From positions 46,808 through 110,807 of the forward strand of contig JAGXGA010000041.1 in assembly GCA_024636975.1 (NCBI GenBank): a DNA stretch of 64,000 nucleotides, read 5' to 3'. Positions 1-8,248 of the stretch are shown one piece after another (position 1 is the first letter of the stretch; every line of letters starts with the position of its first letter). The notes under the pieces are model-generated. The model saw only the letters and a list, made by a program, of their open reading frames with translations. It was not told where the DNA came from and did no database searches. The position numbers and the translations under genes are program-made. Source of the DNA: Mariniphaga sp. (lineage in GTDB: Bacteria; Bacteroidota; Bacteroidia; Bacteroidales; Prolixibacteraceae).

Positions 1-121
1 GGCACAATGTTACCCACCAATCTTTTTCAATGGCTATGGCTGGCAAACCTGTCAACTCAGTTGCCTGATTGAGGATTTCAATTCTTCTTTCTTTTGATAA
101 GGTGAGCCAAGTTGTATTCAT
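1..121 (-). CDS. AbiEii-type nucleotidyltransferase toxin, N-terminal fragment
   Basis: The reverse strand from the ATG at 121 reads MNTTWLTLSKERR... and continues through ...TGLPAIAIEKDWWVTL to the window edge. This is the characteristic start of AbiEii/AbiGii-family nucleotidyltransferase toxins, in which an opening helix leads to an E-K-D-(Y/W)-W-V motif. Only about 40 residues are visible, so the catalytic GS...D motif lies off the left edge. The start codon overlaps the stop of the upstream gene (ATGA, 118-121), the usual translational coupling of an AbiEi antitoxin with its toxin. In the family, the toxin blocks growth of phage-infected cells by modifying an RNA target. Identification rests on the N-terminus plus gene order. 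Confidence 0.75.
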   Translation of the reverse strand, partial: MNTTWLTLSKERRIEILNQATELTGLPAIAIEKDWWVTLC

Positions 122-720
122 TTAATTGCTTGCATTAATATTTTGTTTATCCAAGCAGGGGAAAGTTTCGCATCATTGATGATGTTTTCCTTTTTCTCCT
201 TTTTTAAAATGGCTTGAATTTTTTCTATTGTGTAATCATCTACTTTGTTTTGTCCAATGGTTTTGAGTGCCTGAATAGCCAGACTGCTGATTTCACCTTT
301 TGCCAAAAGATTTTTGGGGCCTGTTTTTTTGAAAGTAATGGTTCGCTTACCAACATTAACGGTTCTTGCTGCTCCGTCAGTCAGATAAACCATTTTCATA
401 GGAATTTGGGTAGATAAGCCCAATTTATTTAAAGCCTGAACCCCTGTCGGGACAATTCTTGCTTTATCTCGTCTCGCAATCGCATTGGCTATTTCTTCGG
501 TTGATGGAAAGAGAACACCAAGCTCTTTGTCAATTTTAGGATTCAGGTAAATTCCGTGAGCCAACCGGACAAGAATTTCTTTTTCTTTCAAACGTAACAA
601 GGCTTTCTTAACGCTTTCGGGATTTCCGTAGTCTAAGAAGTCATCCACAAAGAGAACGCTTCCCTTCGGATTGGTCTTCAGTGCTTCCGCAATCTTATTT
701 TCTACTTGTGGTCTTTCCAT
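118..720 (-). CDS. AbiEi-type antitoxin (DUF6088 family)
   Basis: A 200-residue protein. Residues 1-80 look like a winged helix-turn-helix (…FVDDFLDYGNPESVKKALLR, then LAHGIYLNPK); the C-terminal part resembles the DUF6088 / AbiEi antitoxin domain (TGVQALNKLGLSTQ, VNVGKRTITFKKTGPKNL). It is followed by the toxin with a 4-base overlap. In the AbiE family the antitoxin neutralises the toxin and represses its own promoter; a 9-base-arm inverted repeat lies 13 bases upstream of this start and could be the operator. The gene lies downstream of the terminase gene on the same strand, a normal place for phage accessory cargo. Family assignment is strong; which phage or element it restricts is unknown. 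Confidence 0.85.
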   Translation of the reverse strand: MERPQVENKIAEALKTNPKGSVLFVDDFLDYGNPESVKKALLRLKEKEILVRLAHGIYLNPKIDKELGVLFPSTEEIANAIARRDKARIVPTGVQALNKLGLSTQIPMKMVYLTDGAARTVNVGKRTITFKKTGPKNLLAKGEISSLAIQALKTIGQNKVDDYTIEKIQAILKKEKKENIINDAKLSPAWINKILMQAIK

Positions 721-732
721 GAGTTTAAATTC

Positions 733-759
733 GTCCCAAATTTAGGAAATATTTGGGAC
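733..759. promoter_or_regulatory. Inverted repeat, putative AbiEi operator
   Basis: GTCCCAAAT, nine bases, ATTTGGGAC: perfect 9-base arms immediately upstream of the antitoxin start at 720. AbiEi proteins are known to bind inverted repeats in their own promoter, so this is a natural autoregulatory site. Binding is inferred. Confidence 0.55.
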
Positions 760-943
760 AAGGAAATAGTTAGTGTATGTTTTTTCTGGACATTGATGTT
801 AGGTGTAACAGAGTTACCATTATCACAAATTGCGGTTATCTTTATTTCACTATTACTTACTTTAGCCTATAGAATAGGTTTTTTAAAGTTATAATCGTTT
901 ATAAACGGAAAAAAGGAATCCAATACAATCAACTGCAACGAAA

Positions 944-1024
944 GCGTCAGGGATAGAAGCGGCATCCTTTTATGAAGCTTTAGCGGAAAATAAAAGATAC
1001 AGCGAATAGCCCGCCCGGACGCCC
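944..1024 (+). repeat. Structured 81-base dispersed repeat, copy 1
   Basis: Begins GCGTCAGGGATAGAAGCGGC and ends AGCCCGCCCGGACGCCC. The end sequences GCGTC and GACGC are complementary, and CTTTTAT pairs with ATAAAAG inside, so the transcript could fold into a closed multi-stem structure. Related copies lie at 15337 and 16656 in the same orientation. This copy is 12 bases past the terminase stop and between it and the AbiE pair. From memory it resembles abundant structured intergenic elements of Bacteroidota (perhaps the Flavo-1 RNA class), but that match is unverified. Confidence 0.8.
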
Positions 1025-1036
1025 TGAATATTGATA

Positions 1037-2740
1037 TTATATTCTTGGTTCTACATAAGTTGAAGTCCCCTTGTACAACTTGACTGAATACTTGGTCCAT
1101 ATTCGTTTATCGGCAGCATCGCTAAAGTGTGTGGCTTCCTCGGGCAGTATCTTCTTACTTCGTTCAGAACTTTTATCTTTTTCAAACTTACCATTGCGCT
1201 CCATCACCCTGGTGTTGTTCATGGAAATCAGCGTGTACTTACAGTTCTTCCCGTTGAAAATCACCTTTGGAAACCTTGAGTCCTCCCCTTTCAGAATATT
1301 AATCCACAGCAGGTACTTGTCGTGTTGTGGCGGTTCCATTCCTTTATGGGTAATGCTTTCTACAGACCAGCCGTTTTTAGTAAGCATTTCAATCGCCTGC
1401 GAGTTGTACGACTGAGAATTTTTCACATTCGGTTTACGGCTGTCCCCGTAGCGGTCACGGTAGTATTTTATCTTACGTGTAGGATGATCTTTATAGTAGT
1501 TGCAGAACTGTTCCACAAGGTCATTAATCATGACCTTGCTGACCTCCTGGGGTTTATTGTAAAACTCGTTTATAAAGCAGTCAACAGGTTCCACTGCGCC
1601 GGTGGCAAAGTTGTAATTGCGCTCCTGTCCAACAGAAAAAAGATTAATTGCAGAACCCCAGTCGGGAGCTATTTCCAGGGGTTTGGAAGGATCACAGTCA
1701 AGGTCAGCACGGCAGCCCGGAGCTTCAAGACTGCCGGCATCCCAGTTCGTATCTTCAGCAATGCCGCGAATAAAATCGTTATTGAGTGCATCGTAATACA
1801 CATGTTTTTGCGGATCCAGGTGGTAATAGCAGTCCTCGACCTTATCAATAACCCAGTTCAGGATTTCAATCATGAACGTGAGCAGGGATTGCTTTTCAAA
1901 CTCCCTGAGTATGTAGGAAAACCCCAGGTTCTGAATGTTGTCAAAGGCATTAGCCAGGACAAACAGGATTCCTGACTTACTGACAAAGGGAGTAATTTGT
2001 TTTTTCAGCCGGACAATTTCATTCCAGATGTTTTTAAACAGAACAGCATCCTCTTTTTGCCGGGCATCAATCAACTGAAGCTGCATTTTTACAATGCGAT
2101 TCCAGATATCGAACAATGGAATACCGGCCTCCTGCTCGTAGTAATTGCCGTATTCAAGCAACCATTTCTGGTCCTGTGAATAAGGCATGGAAGACACATA
2201 GCGGAAACCATGATGTTGTTTTACCGGACGCGAAGACCTTATCCCGAAATGTTCCTCGTTACCCCGGTTGGCAGGAGAAACTTCCTGGTCATAGCGTTGT
2301 TTTACCAGGGTAAGAGCCTCGTCCACAATTTCCCGGTCAAGGTTCGGACCCCGTGAGCTTCCTTCACGCTCCTGGGAAAGCATTAGAAAACCCGTACCGT
2401 TGGAAAAAGAAATAAAGTTTTCGTATTTGGTAACCACTTCATAGGGTGACTTCCATCCTTTGGGCGGCTTCCCCCCGATTTTAAAATCCTTGTCTTTCTG
2501 GTACCCAATTTTCTCAAGGAATTTTATTGAAGAAGGCAACGTGCGAGTGTATATCTGACCGAAAGTCCTGCCGGTGATGGAAGTAATTGAGCGCGGCATA
2601 CTGCGGACAATCTGGTTCATCTCCCATCCTATCTTGTGGGATTTACCGGTACCACGGCCCTCAATGTCCACCTCGCTTTTAGCGTTACAGAGAACAGAAA
2701 AAAGCTGCGGGGTATTCAGGTTTACGACTTCATTAATCAT
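1037..2740 (-). CDS. Phage terminase large subunit
   Basis: A 567-residue packaging ATPase/nuclease. A Walker A loop GRGTGKS sits at residues 28-34, a Walker B-like hydrophobic-acidic stretch (REIVDEA) around 140, and the C-terminal RNase H-like nuclease contributes acidic positions in IAPDWGSAINLFSVG (about 360), YRDRYGD and HFSDAADKR (about 535). The protein cuts concatemeric phage DNA and drives it into the prohead. Its start overlaps the stop of the preceding gene by four bases, so it is the last gene of the packaging operon. A structured repeat lies just past its stop. A portal gene, which commonly follows, is not present before the window edge. Confidence 0.88.
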   Translation of the reverse strand: MINEVVNLNTPQLFSVLCNAKSEVDIEGRGTGKSHKIGWEMNQIVRSMPRSITSITGRTFGQIYTRTLPSSIKFLEKIGYQKDKDFKIGGKPPKGWKSPYEVVTKYENFISFSNGTGFLMLSQEREGSSRGPNLDREIVDEALTLVKQRYDQEVSPANRGNEEHFGIRSSRPVKQHHGFRYVSSMPYSQDQKWLLEYGNYYEQEAGIPLFDIWNRIVKMQLQLIDARQKEDAVLFKNIWNEIVRLKKQITPFVSKSGILFVLANAFDNIQNLGFSYILREFEKQSLLTFMIEILNWVIDKVEDCYYHLDPQKHVYYDALNNDFIRGIAEDTNWDAGSLEAPGCRADLDCDPSKPLEIAPDWGSAINLFSVGQERNYNFATGAVEPVDCFINEFYNKPQEVSKVMINDLVEQFCNYYKDHPTRKIKYYRDRYGDSRKPNVKNSQSYNSQAIEMLTKNGWSVESITHKGMEPPQHDKYLLWINILKGEDSRFPKVIFNGKNCKYTLISMNNTRVMERNGKFEKDKSSERSKKILPEEATHFSDAADKRIWTKYSVKLYKGTSTYVEPRI

Positions 2741-3330
2741 GTATTCATGATTTGAATTGCACCCTGCTCATCAATTTCATTACTGGCAATGAGTGCCCGG
2801 TTAAGTTCCCGCAGTGTATCTTCGGGAAGTTTATGCAGGTTGTTCACATCAATTTTCAGCGACTGGTTGTTGATGTTCACCATGATGTAAAACGAGTGCT
2901 TTTCATTACGTTCCGGGTCGGGCAGTTCCTCCGGACGCGAGCCGATGGCTTTCAAAAGGTTGGCATGTTCCTGGGCAATAATACGCCGGTCGTTGTAGGA
3001 ATCATGTTTCCGGCACTGTTCAATATTTTTTAAAATGTCATTGATAATCCATGTCAGCCAGAAATCATAATCGAATTCATGGAGGCTGTTGTATAACCGT
3101 TTGGCTATCCGTGCATCACGGTAAGCGGTTGTTTTACCTATATCCCTGTATTTTGACCTGTGAATAGCGACAGCCTGAATAACCGACGGATTTTTATCCA
3201 GAACCTTACTCATGCTGACTACCCTGTCAAGTAATGCCTGGTGTTCAGCAGGCAGCGGAGAATTCTCCGGGTCCAGGATGTGCGCCTTTATGAGTTCGTA
3301 TTTATGGTCGGTCAGTGCTTTACGTGCCAT
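2737..3330 (-). CDS. Probable terminase small subunit or packaging accessory protein
   Basis: About 197 residues from the ATG at 3330 (a GTG one codon upstream is also possible). It is largely helical, with a segment YRDIGKTTAYRDARIAKRLYNSL that looks like a DNA-binding helix-turn-helix, and a C-terminal beta-rich part (FYIMVNINNQSLKIDVNNL). It lies immediately before the large terminase with a 4-base overlap, the usual place of the small terminase, which recognises packaging sites. The assignment depends on position and size; the 93-residue protein next door is an alternative candidate. Confidence 0.55.
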   Translation of the reverse strand: MARKALTDHKYELIKAHILDPENSPLPAEHQALLDRVVSMSKVLDKNPSVIQAVAIHRSKYRDIGKTTAYRDARIAKRLYNSLHEFDYDFWLTWIINDILKNIEQCRKHDSYNDRRIIAQEHANLLKAIGSRPEELPDPERNEKHSFYIMVNINNQSLKIDVNNLHKLPEDTLRELNRALIASNEIDEQGAIQIMNT

Positions 3331-3333
3331 CAC

Positions 3334-3615
3334 TTACAATTTTGAGTTATTCAGCAGTTCCATCATAGATGCCTGCGCGGGGTTGCTGCCGTTTAAGGCA
3401 GCCTGTTTAATTGATTGCCGCAGCTGAATTTCAGCGGTCAGTCTTCCACGGTTGTATGCCTTAAACAAAGGATGTTCGTTTTCCAGAAGCAGTACCTGCC
3501 GGAATTCATCTTCCTGGTGCATCGGAATTTCAAGGTTGAGCATAATTTCGGAAGGAGAAAAGAACAGTCCTGCCAGCATTTCCACCTCATTAAGTTGTTC
3601 CTCTGTCAAATTCAT
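3334..3615 (-). CDS. Small helix-turn-helix protein of the packaging operon
   Basis: A 93-residue protein starting MNLTEEQLNEVEMLAGLFFS. The N-terminal half looks like a helix-turn-helix (LAGLFFSPSEIMLNLEIP) and the middle reads NEHPLFKAYNRGRLTAEIQLRQSIKQAALNGSNP, a pattern often seen in small phage packaging proteins in which a recognition domain is followed by a helical oligomerisation region. It is transcribed between the PLD-like nuclease and the putative small terminase, overlapping the former by 26 bases. It could itself be the small terminase. Confidence 0.5.
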   Translation of the reverse strand: MNLTEEQLNEVEMLAGLFFSPSEIMLNLEIPMHQEDEFRQVLLLENEHPLFKAYNRGRLTAEIQLRQSIKQAALNGSNPAQASMMELLNNSKL

Positions 3616-4189
3616 TTTCGAGCGCGTTTAAATCAAAGTCAAAGACCCGGGGGTCTGTAAATATGATGCCCCGTTCCATCTTGGGGTTATTGGTGGCATT
3701 CTGACTGGTGACTATTGAAATGTTCCAGTGGTCGTTCCAGATAAGGGCAATTTTTGCATGCACCGATGAACAGCGGTAGTTGAAAATGGTGGAAAGCATC
3801 TGAAACGGTTTCGGGGAAAGACTTTTGACACGGTTATCGATTATCAGGCGGAACGAAAGGATTTGTTCCAGTTCAATACGCCGCTGAATCTGCTGAATGC
3901 TTTCTGCAGAAATGGAGTACGAGGTCATAAAAACATGGGCCGGTCCTGTTTGCCTGAGTAAATGAAGAATCAGGCGTACCAGGTTAAAATTGCCGTAACT
4001 AAAATAATGGGTGGTAGTACCGGGCAGGATATTTCCGATGGCTTTGGTAAGCGACTGTGACTTATCGTCAACAAAAACACCATCATCGGAAGGAACAACA
4101 ACAGAAGCCGCTTCCCCTTTTGTTTTTTCTTCCTTTTGCGGCGTTTCAACGCGAACCGAATTAATTATATCTGCGGCCTTAATCAGCAT
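3590..4189 (-). CDS. Phospholipase D-like nuclease-fold protein of the packaging operon
   Basis: A 199-residue protein. Residues 1-55 are charged and probably flexible. The remainder has a PLD-like fold signature: FMTSYSISAESIQQI, then a single degenerate HKD motif, SSVHAKIALIWND, followed by TSQNATNN (H-x-K ... T-S-x-N). PLD-family enzymes normally need two HKD motifs, so a homodimer is expected if active. Members include nucleases as well as lipases; nuclease activity is the more likely in this context. It overlaps both neighbours and is clearly part of the terminase operon. Its role in phage DNA processing or packaging is unknown. Confidence 0.6.
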   Translation of the reverse strand: MLIKAADIINSVRVETPQKEEKTKGEAASVVVPSDDGVFVDDKSQSLTKAIGNILPGTTTHYFSYGNFNLVRLILHLLRQTGPAHVFMTSYSISAESIQQIQRRIELEQILSFRLIIDNRVKSLSPKPFQMLSTIFNYRCSSVHAKIALIWNDHWNISIVTSQNATNNPKMERGIIFTDPRVFDFDLNALENEFDRGTT

Positions 4190-4973
4190 GTTCCATCTGA
4201 ATTATCTTGTTGTCAATCTGCTCAATCACCCGGTTGCGTTGTTTTATCCGGTATTCAATCTTTGTGCGTTTTGGCCCTTTGGGCATGGGCATAATATTTT
4301 CAGCTTTTGTTTTAATCTGGTACATAAGCAGGTTGTTATCCCTTGAATTGGCGCTTTGGTAATTCTTTTTCATTTTCCGCAACTCTGCAGCATCATCGGG
4401 CAGCTGGGCAGCCTTCAATTTAGGTTCTGCAGGCCAGACAATTTCTTCGGGAGGTATGGTACCCGAAGTTTCATAATCCTTAATAAAGCGGTGCAGATGG
4501 TCCATCCGGGCAGATAATTCCTTAATCCGGCCCAGCAATGCGGCCCTTTTCAAAACATTACCTTCCGTATTTACATGAGGTATGGTCCGCATATCCTTAT
4601 GTTTTAAACTGCGTTGTTTATAGAGATCGGAGTACTGGTATTTTATTTTGCGGATAATATGCGGGTACTGGTCCAGGTCATCCTGTAAAGCATAAGAAGG
4701 TTGCGGAACCGGAGGTTCAGAAGCCTGTTTTTCGGCAGGGTTCTCAGCTGTAGGCTGAACAGCCCGGGGAAGGTTTTTCCAGTCTATGCCAACCGATTTA
4801 GGCAGCTCATAAAGCAGTTTGGTATGCATAGCCGGCAATTTCTCCTTACCCGGTTTTGATAAAGTATGAAGTAAAACCTTGTTTTTACTGAATTTCGAAA
4901 GCAGAACCAGTCCTTCATGAAAACTACGGCCACTGTTCCACCACTGAATAACCTGATGTTGATTTTCATTCAT
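4179..4973 (-). CDS. Uncharacterised phage protein with helical C-terminus
   Basis: The reading frame stays open to 5084, but a strong leftward terminator lies across 5066-5096, so the ATG at 4973 (MNENQHQVIQWWNSGRSFHE...) is taken as the start, giving 264 residues. The N-terminal third is compact (WWNSGRSFHEGLVLLSKFSK, LLHTLSKPGKEK), a proline-rich linker follows, and the rest is highly charged and helical (RIKELSARMDHLHRFIKDYE; KRTKIEYRIKQRNRVIEQIDNK), suggesting coiled coil. It is the first gene of the packaging operon. I do not recognise the family. Confidence 0.6.
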   Translation of the reverse strand: MNENQHQVIQWWNSGRSFHEGLVLLSKFSKNKVLLHTLSKPGKEKLPAMHTKLLYELPKSVGIDWKNLPRAVQPTAENPAEKQASEPPVPQPSYALQDDLDQYPHIIRKIKYQYSDLYKQRSLKHKDMRTIPHVNTEGNVLKRAALLGRIKELSARMDHLHRFIKDYETSGTIPPEEIVWPAEPKLKAAQLPDDAAELRKMKKNYQSANSRDNNLLMYQIKTKAENIMPMPKGPKRTKIEYRIKQRNRVIEQIDNKIIQMEHAD

Positions 4974-5065
4974 GATATTATTTTCTTCTTTTAATAATAT
5001 GTTCAGGCATTTCTGTTCCATCATTTTGAATGCAAGATAAAGCGCGGAAAAAAGGATGGAAAGGA

Positions 5066-5096
5066 CAAAAAAAAGGCCCCGCATTGCTGCGGAGCC
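5066..5096 (-). terminator. Rho-independent terminator after the head operon
   Basis: Read leftward: GGCTCCGCA, four-base loop, TGCGGGGCC (one G-T pair), then a run of T. It separates the capsid/head genes (5118-9257) from the packaging genes (1037-4973). Confidence 0.75.
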
Positions 5097-5117
5097 CCAA
5101 ACTAAACTAAACCTGAA

Positions 5118-5366
5118 TTAAAGCGCGTCATGTGATTCAGCACTACCTTTACTTTTTCTGTCACTTTTGCTTTTACTTATTTTTGGCTGATTGTAAAGCA
5201 CCTCTTTGCCCAGGTCGGTAAGTTCAAGGTATGGAAACCCGGAGTCGAATAACTGCTTACACAGTTCAACGGGAACATTTTCCTTACTGAAATCAATTGT
5301 TCCTTTTCCGGGTACCACAACCCTTCCCGGTACAATCCCGATAATTTTAAAATAGTTTTGCCACAT
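5118..5366 (-). CDS. Small phage protein of the head operon
   Basis: An 82-residue protein (MWQNYFKIIGIVPGRVVVPG...) with a short beta-rich N-terminus, a segment PYLELTDLGKEVLYN that resembles a winged-helix or connector-type fold, and a lysine/serine-rich tail. It is the last gene before the terminator at 5066-5096 and follows the putative tube/connector gene by 17 bases. Proteins of this size at this place often act in head completion, but no specific family is recognised. Confidence 0.5.
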   Translation of the reverse strand: MWQNYFKIIGIVPGRVVVPGKGTIDFSKENVPVELCKQLFDSGFPYLELTDLGKEVLYNQPKISKSKSDRKSKGSAESHDAL

Positions 5367-5383
5367 AAAAACCGGGGTTTAAA

Positions 5384-5926
5384 TTAAATCGCTTCGGTTA
5401 ACGGAACCGTGCCGGTATATACATAAACGTTGGGCGTTTTGTAGGTAAATTCTGCGCTCATACCTTTCCGTGCAGCCGTTTCCTTACCTGTACCGTTTCC
5501 GTCAGGGGCACCCTGATAAACAGCCGGCCGCATGGCATCGCCCATAAGGTATTGTTGCCCTTCGGCGTCTGTAACAACAAAGAAAAGATTATCATTTTTG
5601 GCGGCATTCATGAACCCCAGGATTTTCTTTTGGAGTCCCGGATGGAAAAACGTTAAGTGTTCAACGAAAGATTTTCCGTCTACTTCCCCAACACTTTCGA
5701 TGTTGAATTCCCCGGTATCATCAGTAATGTAAAGTTCAAACATGCGTGTGCCAGTTTTCATTACCAGGTCGCCGGTGAGCTCTCCGTTTTCTTCAACGGT
5801 AAGTGGTGCATCTGGTTTGGTGGGCCACTGGTCCACATCTTTCCAGAAACCGAAATATACTTTTTGTACGATACCTCCCATATTTTCGCCATTGGGAAGG
5901 TTTTTCGTGATGTCGGTAAAATCCAT
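5384..5926 (-). CDS. Phage structural protein, possibly tail-tube or head-tail connector
   Basis: A 180-residue, mostly beta-strand protein (…GIVQKVYFGFWKDVDQWP…, GTRMFELYITDDTGEFNIESVGEVDGKSFVEHLTFFHPGLQKKILGF…). The pattern of short strands, a central helix-containing insertion and a C-terminal strand (SAEFTYKTPNVYVYTGTV) is compatible with tail-tube-like proteins, and its place directly downstream of the major capsid gene fits. No diagnostic motif is present, so a head-decoration role is also possible. It belongs to the leftward head operon. Confidence 0.45.
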   Translation of the reverse strand: MDFTDITKNLPNGENMGGIVQKVYFGFWKDVDQWPTKPDAPLTVEENGELTGDLVMKTGTRMFELYITDDTGEFNIESVGEVDGKSFVEHLTFFHPGLQKKILGFMNAAKNDNLFFVVTDAEGQQYLMGDAMRPAVYQGAPDGNGTGKETAARKGMSAEFTYKTPNVYVYTGTVPLTEAI

Positions 5927-5991
5927 TTGTATTTCTTTTTAATGGTTAAAATTTACCGGAGGATGGTTTTAAATCATCCCCCGGGAAATTA

Positions 5992-6951
5992 CTATCCTGC
6001 AGGAGTCGGTTGGATGTTGGTCCAGACTATTTCATCAATACCAAAACCTAAACCTTCCGACCAGTCAGCCATAACAGCGACGGAGCGTTTTGCTTCCTCG
6101 AGCTTGAATTTGTTTTTGGTCAGGGTTTCAGGAGAAAGGTGGATGAAATTTTCCTTCGGAGTGCAGAAAATATCATCGGTACCTACCATAGAGGCCAACG
6201 GAAGAACGTCCAGAGGAGTGAAGTCGATTCCACCATCGATATCCTTATCTGAAGTTCTCTGATAAAAACCCTGGGCGCGCTTGTCCTGCATGTATTTCTT
6301 GTACCACTTGCGTGACAGGAATACATTCATTTTTATGCCCTGATAAACTTCTGCAATCTCATCGGTGAACGCTTCAATCTGGTCAAATATCGTAGCAGCG
6401 TCCAGCGCGCCAATATTGATTGAATTAATTTTCCCGGCATCAACCCCTTGCTGTAACAGGAGCTGAACACCGTTCATACCTGTCCCGTCATCACCGGCCA
6501 CACCGGCAGCAGGGGCAGCGAATACACCTTTGTAATATTCGTTGAGTTCCATGTCCTGGTCGATCTGTTTTTTGTAATAGTCTTCGACCAGCCATTTTAC
6601 GAAAGGCCATTCCTTGCGATCCACCTTTTTGGCGGTCAAAAAACCCAGCCAGGTAGCGTACAATTCATCGGGCATAAATTCATCGTCAATTTTGAAACGG
6701 TACTGACGAATTTCTTTAGGCACGATATCAACACCACCCTTTTGGGTGAACGTTTTCTGAAAGGGTTGCACAAGAGTGCGGAAAGTAGCATTGGCAAGAC
6801 GGAAGATGGTATCATCCGTTTTGACGGGGGTAGCGTAATTTACAATTTCGCGACCCTGGGAGAGCATGGTCAGAATTCGTTTCTTATTCTGTCCGGCATC
6901 TATATAGTATGCGCCATACTCCTGAACGATGTCTGTAGTTGTTATTGCCAT
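5992..6951 (-). CDS. Major capsid protein
   Basis: A 319-residue protein without signal peptide, following the protease-scaffold gene by 19 bases. Order (protease, then capsid), length and composition fit an HK97-fold capsid subunit: an N-terminal arm, an extended beta region (TFTQKGGVDIVPKEIRQYRFKIDDEF), a long helix (EWPFVKWLVEDYYKKQIDQDMELNEYYKG), and a domain ending in DIFCTPKENFIHLSPETL and VAVMADWSEGLGFGIDEIVW. Self-assembly into a prohead is inferred from context. The sequence is far from textbook capsids, so the fold should be tested by structure prediction. Confidence 0.7.
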   Translation of the reverse strand: MAITTTDIVQEYGAYYIDAGQNKKRILTMLSQGREIVNYATPVKTDDTIFRLANATFRTLVQPFQKTFTQKGGVDIVPKEIRQYRFKIDDEFMPDELYATWLGFLTAKKVDRKEWPFVKWLVEDYYKKQIDQDMELNEYYKGVFAAPAAGVAGDDGTGMNGVQLLLQQGVDAGKINSINIGALDAATIFDQIEAFTDEIAEVYQGIKMNVFLSRKWYKKYMQDKRAQGFYQRTSDKDIDGGIDFTPLDVLPLASMVGTDDIFCTPKENFIHLSPETLTKNKFKLEEAKRSVAVMADWSEGLGFGIDEIVWTNIQPTPAG

Positions 6952-6970
6952 GATTTAATGATTGAAATTA

Positions 6971-8152
6971 TTATGAATTTGAATCTACGCTTTTGTTGTG
7001 GGGCAGATTGTTAATGGTATCCCAGTCTTCCTCCGGCCCGGTTGCATCAGAATCCTTTGAGTCGTGATTCCCTTCCGGATTCACCCCGGGTTTGGAAGCG
7101 AGCAGGTTACGCAGCGCTTCAACTTTTTGTTCAGCAGTCTGGGCCTGGGCAATTGACTCGTCAATCGCGTCAAATGCATTAACTGCATTTGCAAGTTCAG
7201 TCCTTGCCTGATCGCGCTCCGAAATGGCAGCATCTCTTTCAGCGACAGCTGAATCTCTTTCTGCTGCGGCAGCATCACGCCCGGTGATGGCGTTGTCATG
7301 CTCCCGGGTAAGGGTTTCAACGTCCAAAAGCCGGGAATCCAGAATCTGGAGCTGGTCTTCGTTAAGAAATACACCCTCGTCAGTTGACTCAAGTGAATCC
7401 ACACCCAGCGCCTTGTTAACATTAATAAATTGTTTATTCATTTTTTTGGATTTAATGGATTTCTCATTCTCCTGTTTATTTTGAAGCCTTTTCCACACTT
7501 TGTTGAAAAGGTTATCTTCTTCGGTCTGTGTAATTTTCACCGCTTTGGATTTACGGGGAGGCTCCGGCATCCCGTTGGCGGTGATAAGCGCTACGAGCTG
7601 TTCACTTTCCAGGTAGTTAATGGCATCTTCGGACTGGAAGACTTCATCGACAAATCCCCATTCCAGAGCTTCCTCGGCATTCAGCCAGGTATCTTTTTTC
7701 ATCAGGCTGATGATCTGGTCAAGCTGCCGGCCGGTCTTTTTCACATACATCTTTGCCATTTGCAGGGTAATCTTGGCAAGCTCCTTTTTCTGTTTTTCGA
7801 GTTTTTCAATCAGGATTTCGATATCGTCTTCATTCATGGTATCCCATTCATCGACCCAGCTCATTGGCTTATGAATAAGGTAGAATGAATTTTCATTCAT
7901 ACGCACCTTTTGAGCCCCAAGGCTAAGCAGCGTAGCTGCGCTGGCAACAAAAGCGGAAAGTTCAACGGTGACATTGCCATGTTCCTTGAACTGGTCATAA
8001 ATGGAAAGGGCATGGTCGACCGACCCGCCCAGGCTGGAAACTTTAACGACTACCTTATTTTTCCTGTTGTTGGCAAGCTGGCTGCGGATAAACTGTTTTG
8101 AGTATCCCATTGCCCCGATGTAGCCGTCAACAAAGATTGTATGTGATGCCAT
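6971..8152 (-). CDS. ClpP-like head maturation protease fused to scaffold domain
   Basis: A 393-residue protein with two parts. Residues 1-190 are a ClpP-fold serine protease: SSLGGSVDHALSIYDQF, the nucleophile region LSAFVASAATLLSLGA, the active-site histidine in FYLIHKPMSW and the stretch DTWLNAEEALEWGFVDEV. Residues 230-393 are acidic and strongly coiled-coil, with heptads such as RDAAAAERDSAVAERDAAIS, typical of an internal scaffold. In this class the scaffold guides capsid assembly and the protease then digests it. The gene lies directly upstream of the capsid gene. Confidence 0.85.
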   Translation of the reverse strand: MASHTIFVDGYIGAMGYSKQFIRSQLANNRKNKVVVKVSSLGGSVDHALSIYDQFKEHGNVTVELSAFVASAATLLSLGAQKVRMNENSFYLIHKPMSWVDEWDTMNEDDIEILIEKLEKQKKELAKITLQMAKMYVKKTGRQLDQIISLMKKDTWLNAEEALEWGFVDEVFQSEDAINYLESEQLVALITANGMPEPPRKSKAVKITQTEEDNLFNKVWKRLQNKQENEKSIKSKKMNKQFINVNKALGVDSLESTDEGVFLNEDQLQILDSRLLDVETLTREHDNAITGRDAAAAERDSAVAERDAAISERDQARTELANAVNAFDAIDESIAQAQTAEQKVEALRNLLASKPGVNPEGNHDSKDSDATGPEEDWDTINNLPHNKSVDSNS

Positions 8153-8248
8153 TATTTACTGTTTTTTAAGCAAATAAAGCATTGACAGGGGCCGGTTTCA
8201 AGGACAAAAAGTCCTTAAATCCATTGAAAACAGCGGAAAACCCCTTTA

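Noticed and set aside
867..1100. A 77-codon leftward frame over repeat copy 1
   Set aside because: It is a translation of the structured repeat and overlaps the terminase stop; coding is unlikely.
5085..5117. Upstream extension of the gene at 4179 to an ATG at 5084
   Set aside because: The extension would run through a strong leftward terminator and adds a hydrophobic stretch out of keeping with the rest of the protein.
8200..8216. AAGGAC/GTCCTT hairpin between the protease gene and the gene before it
   Set aside because: Perfect 6-base stem but no T-run on either strand, so not called as a terminator.
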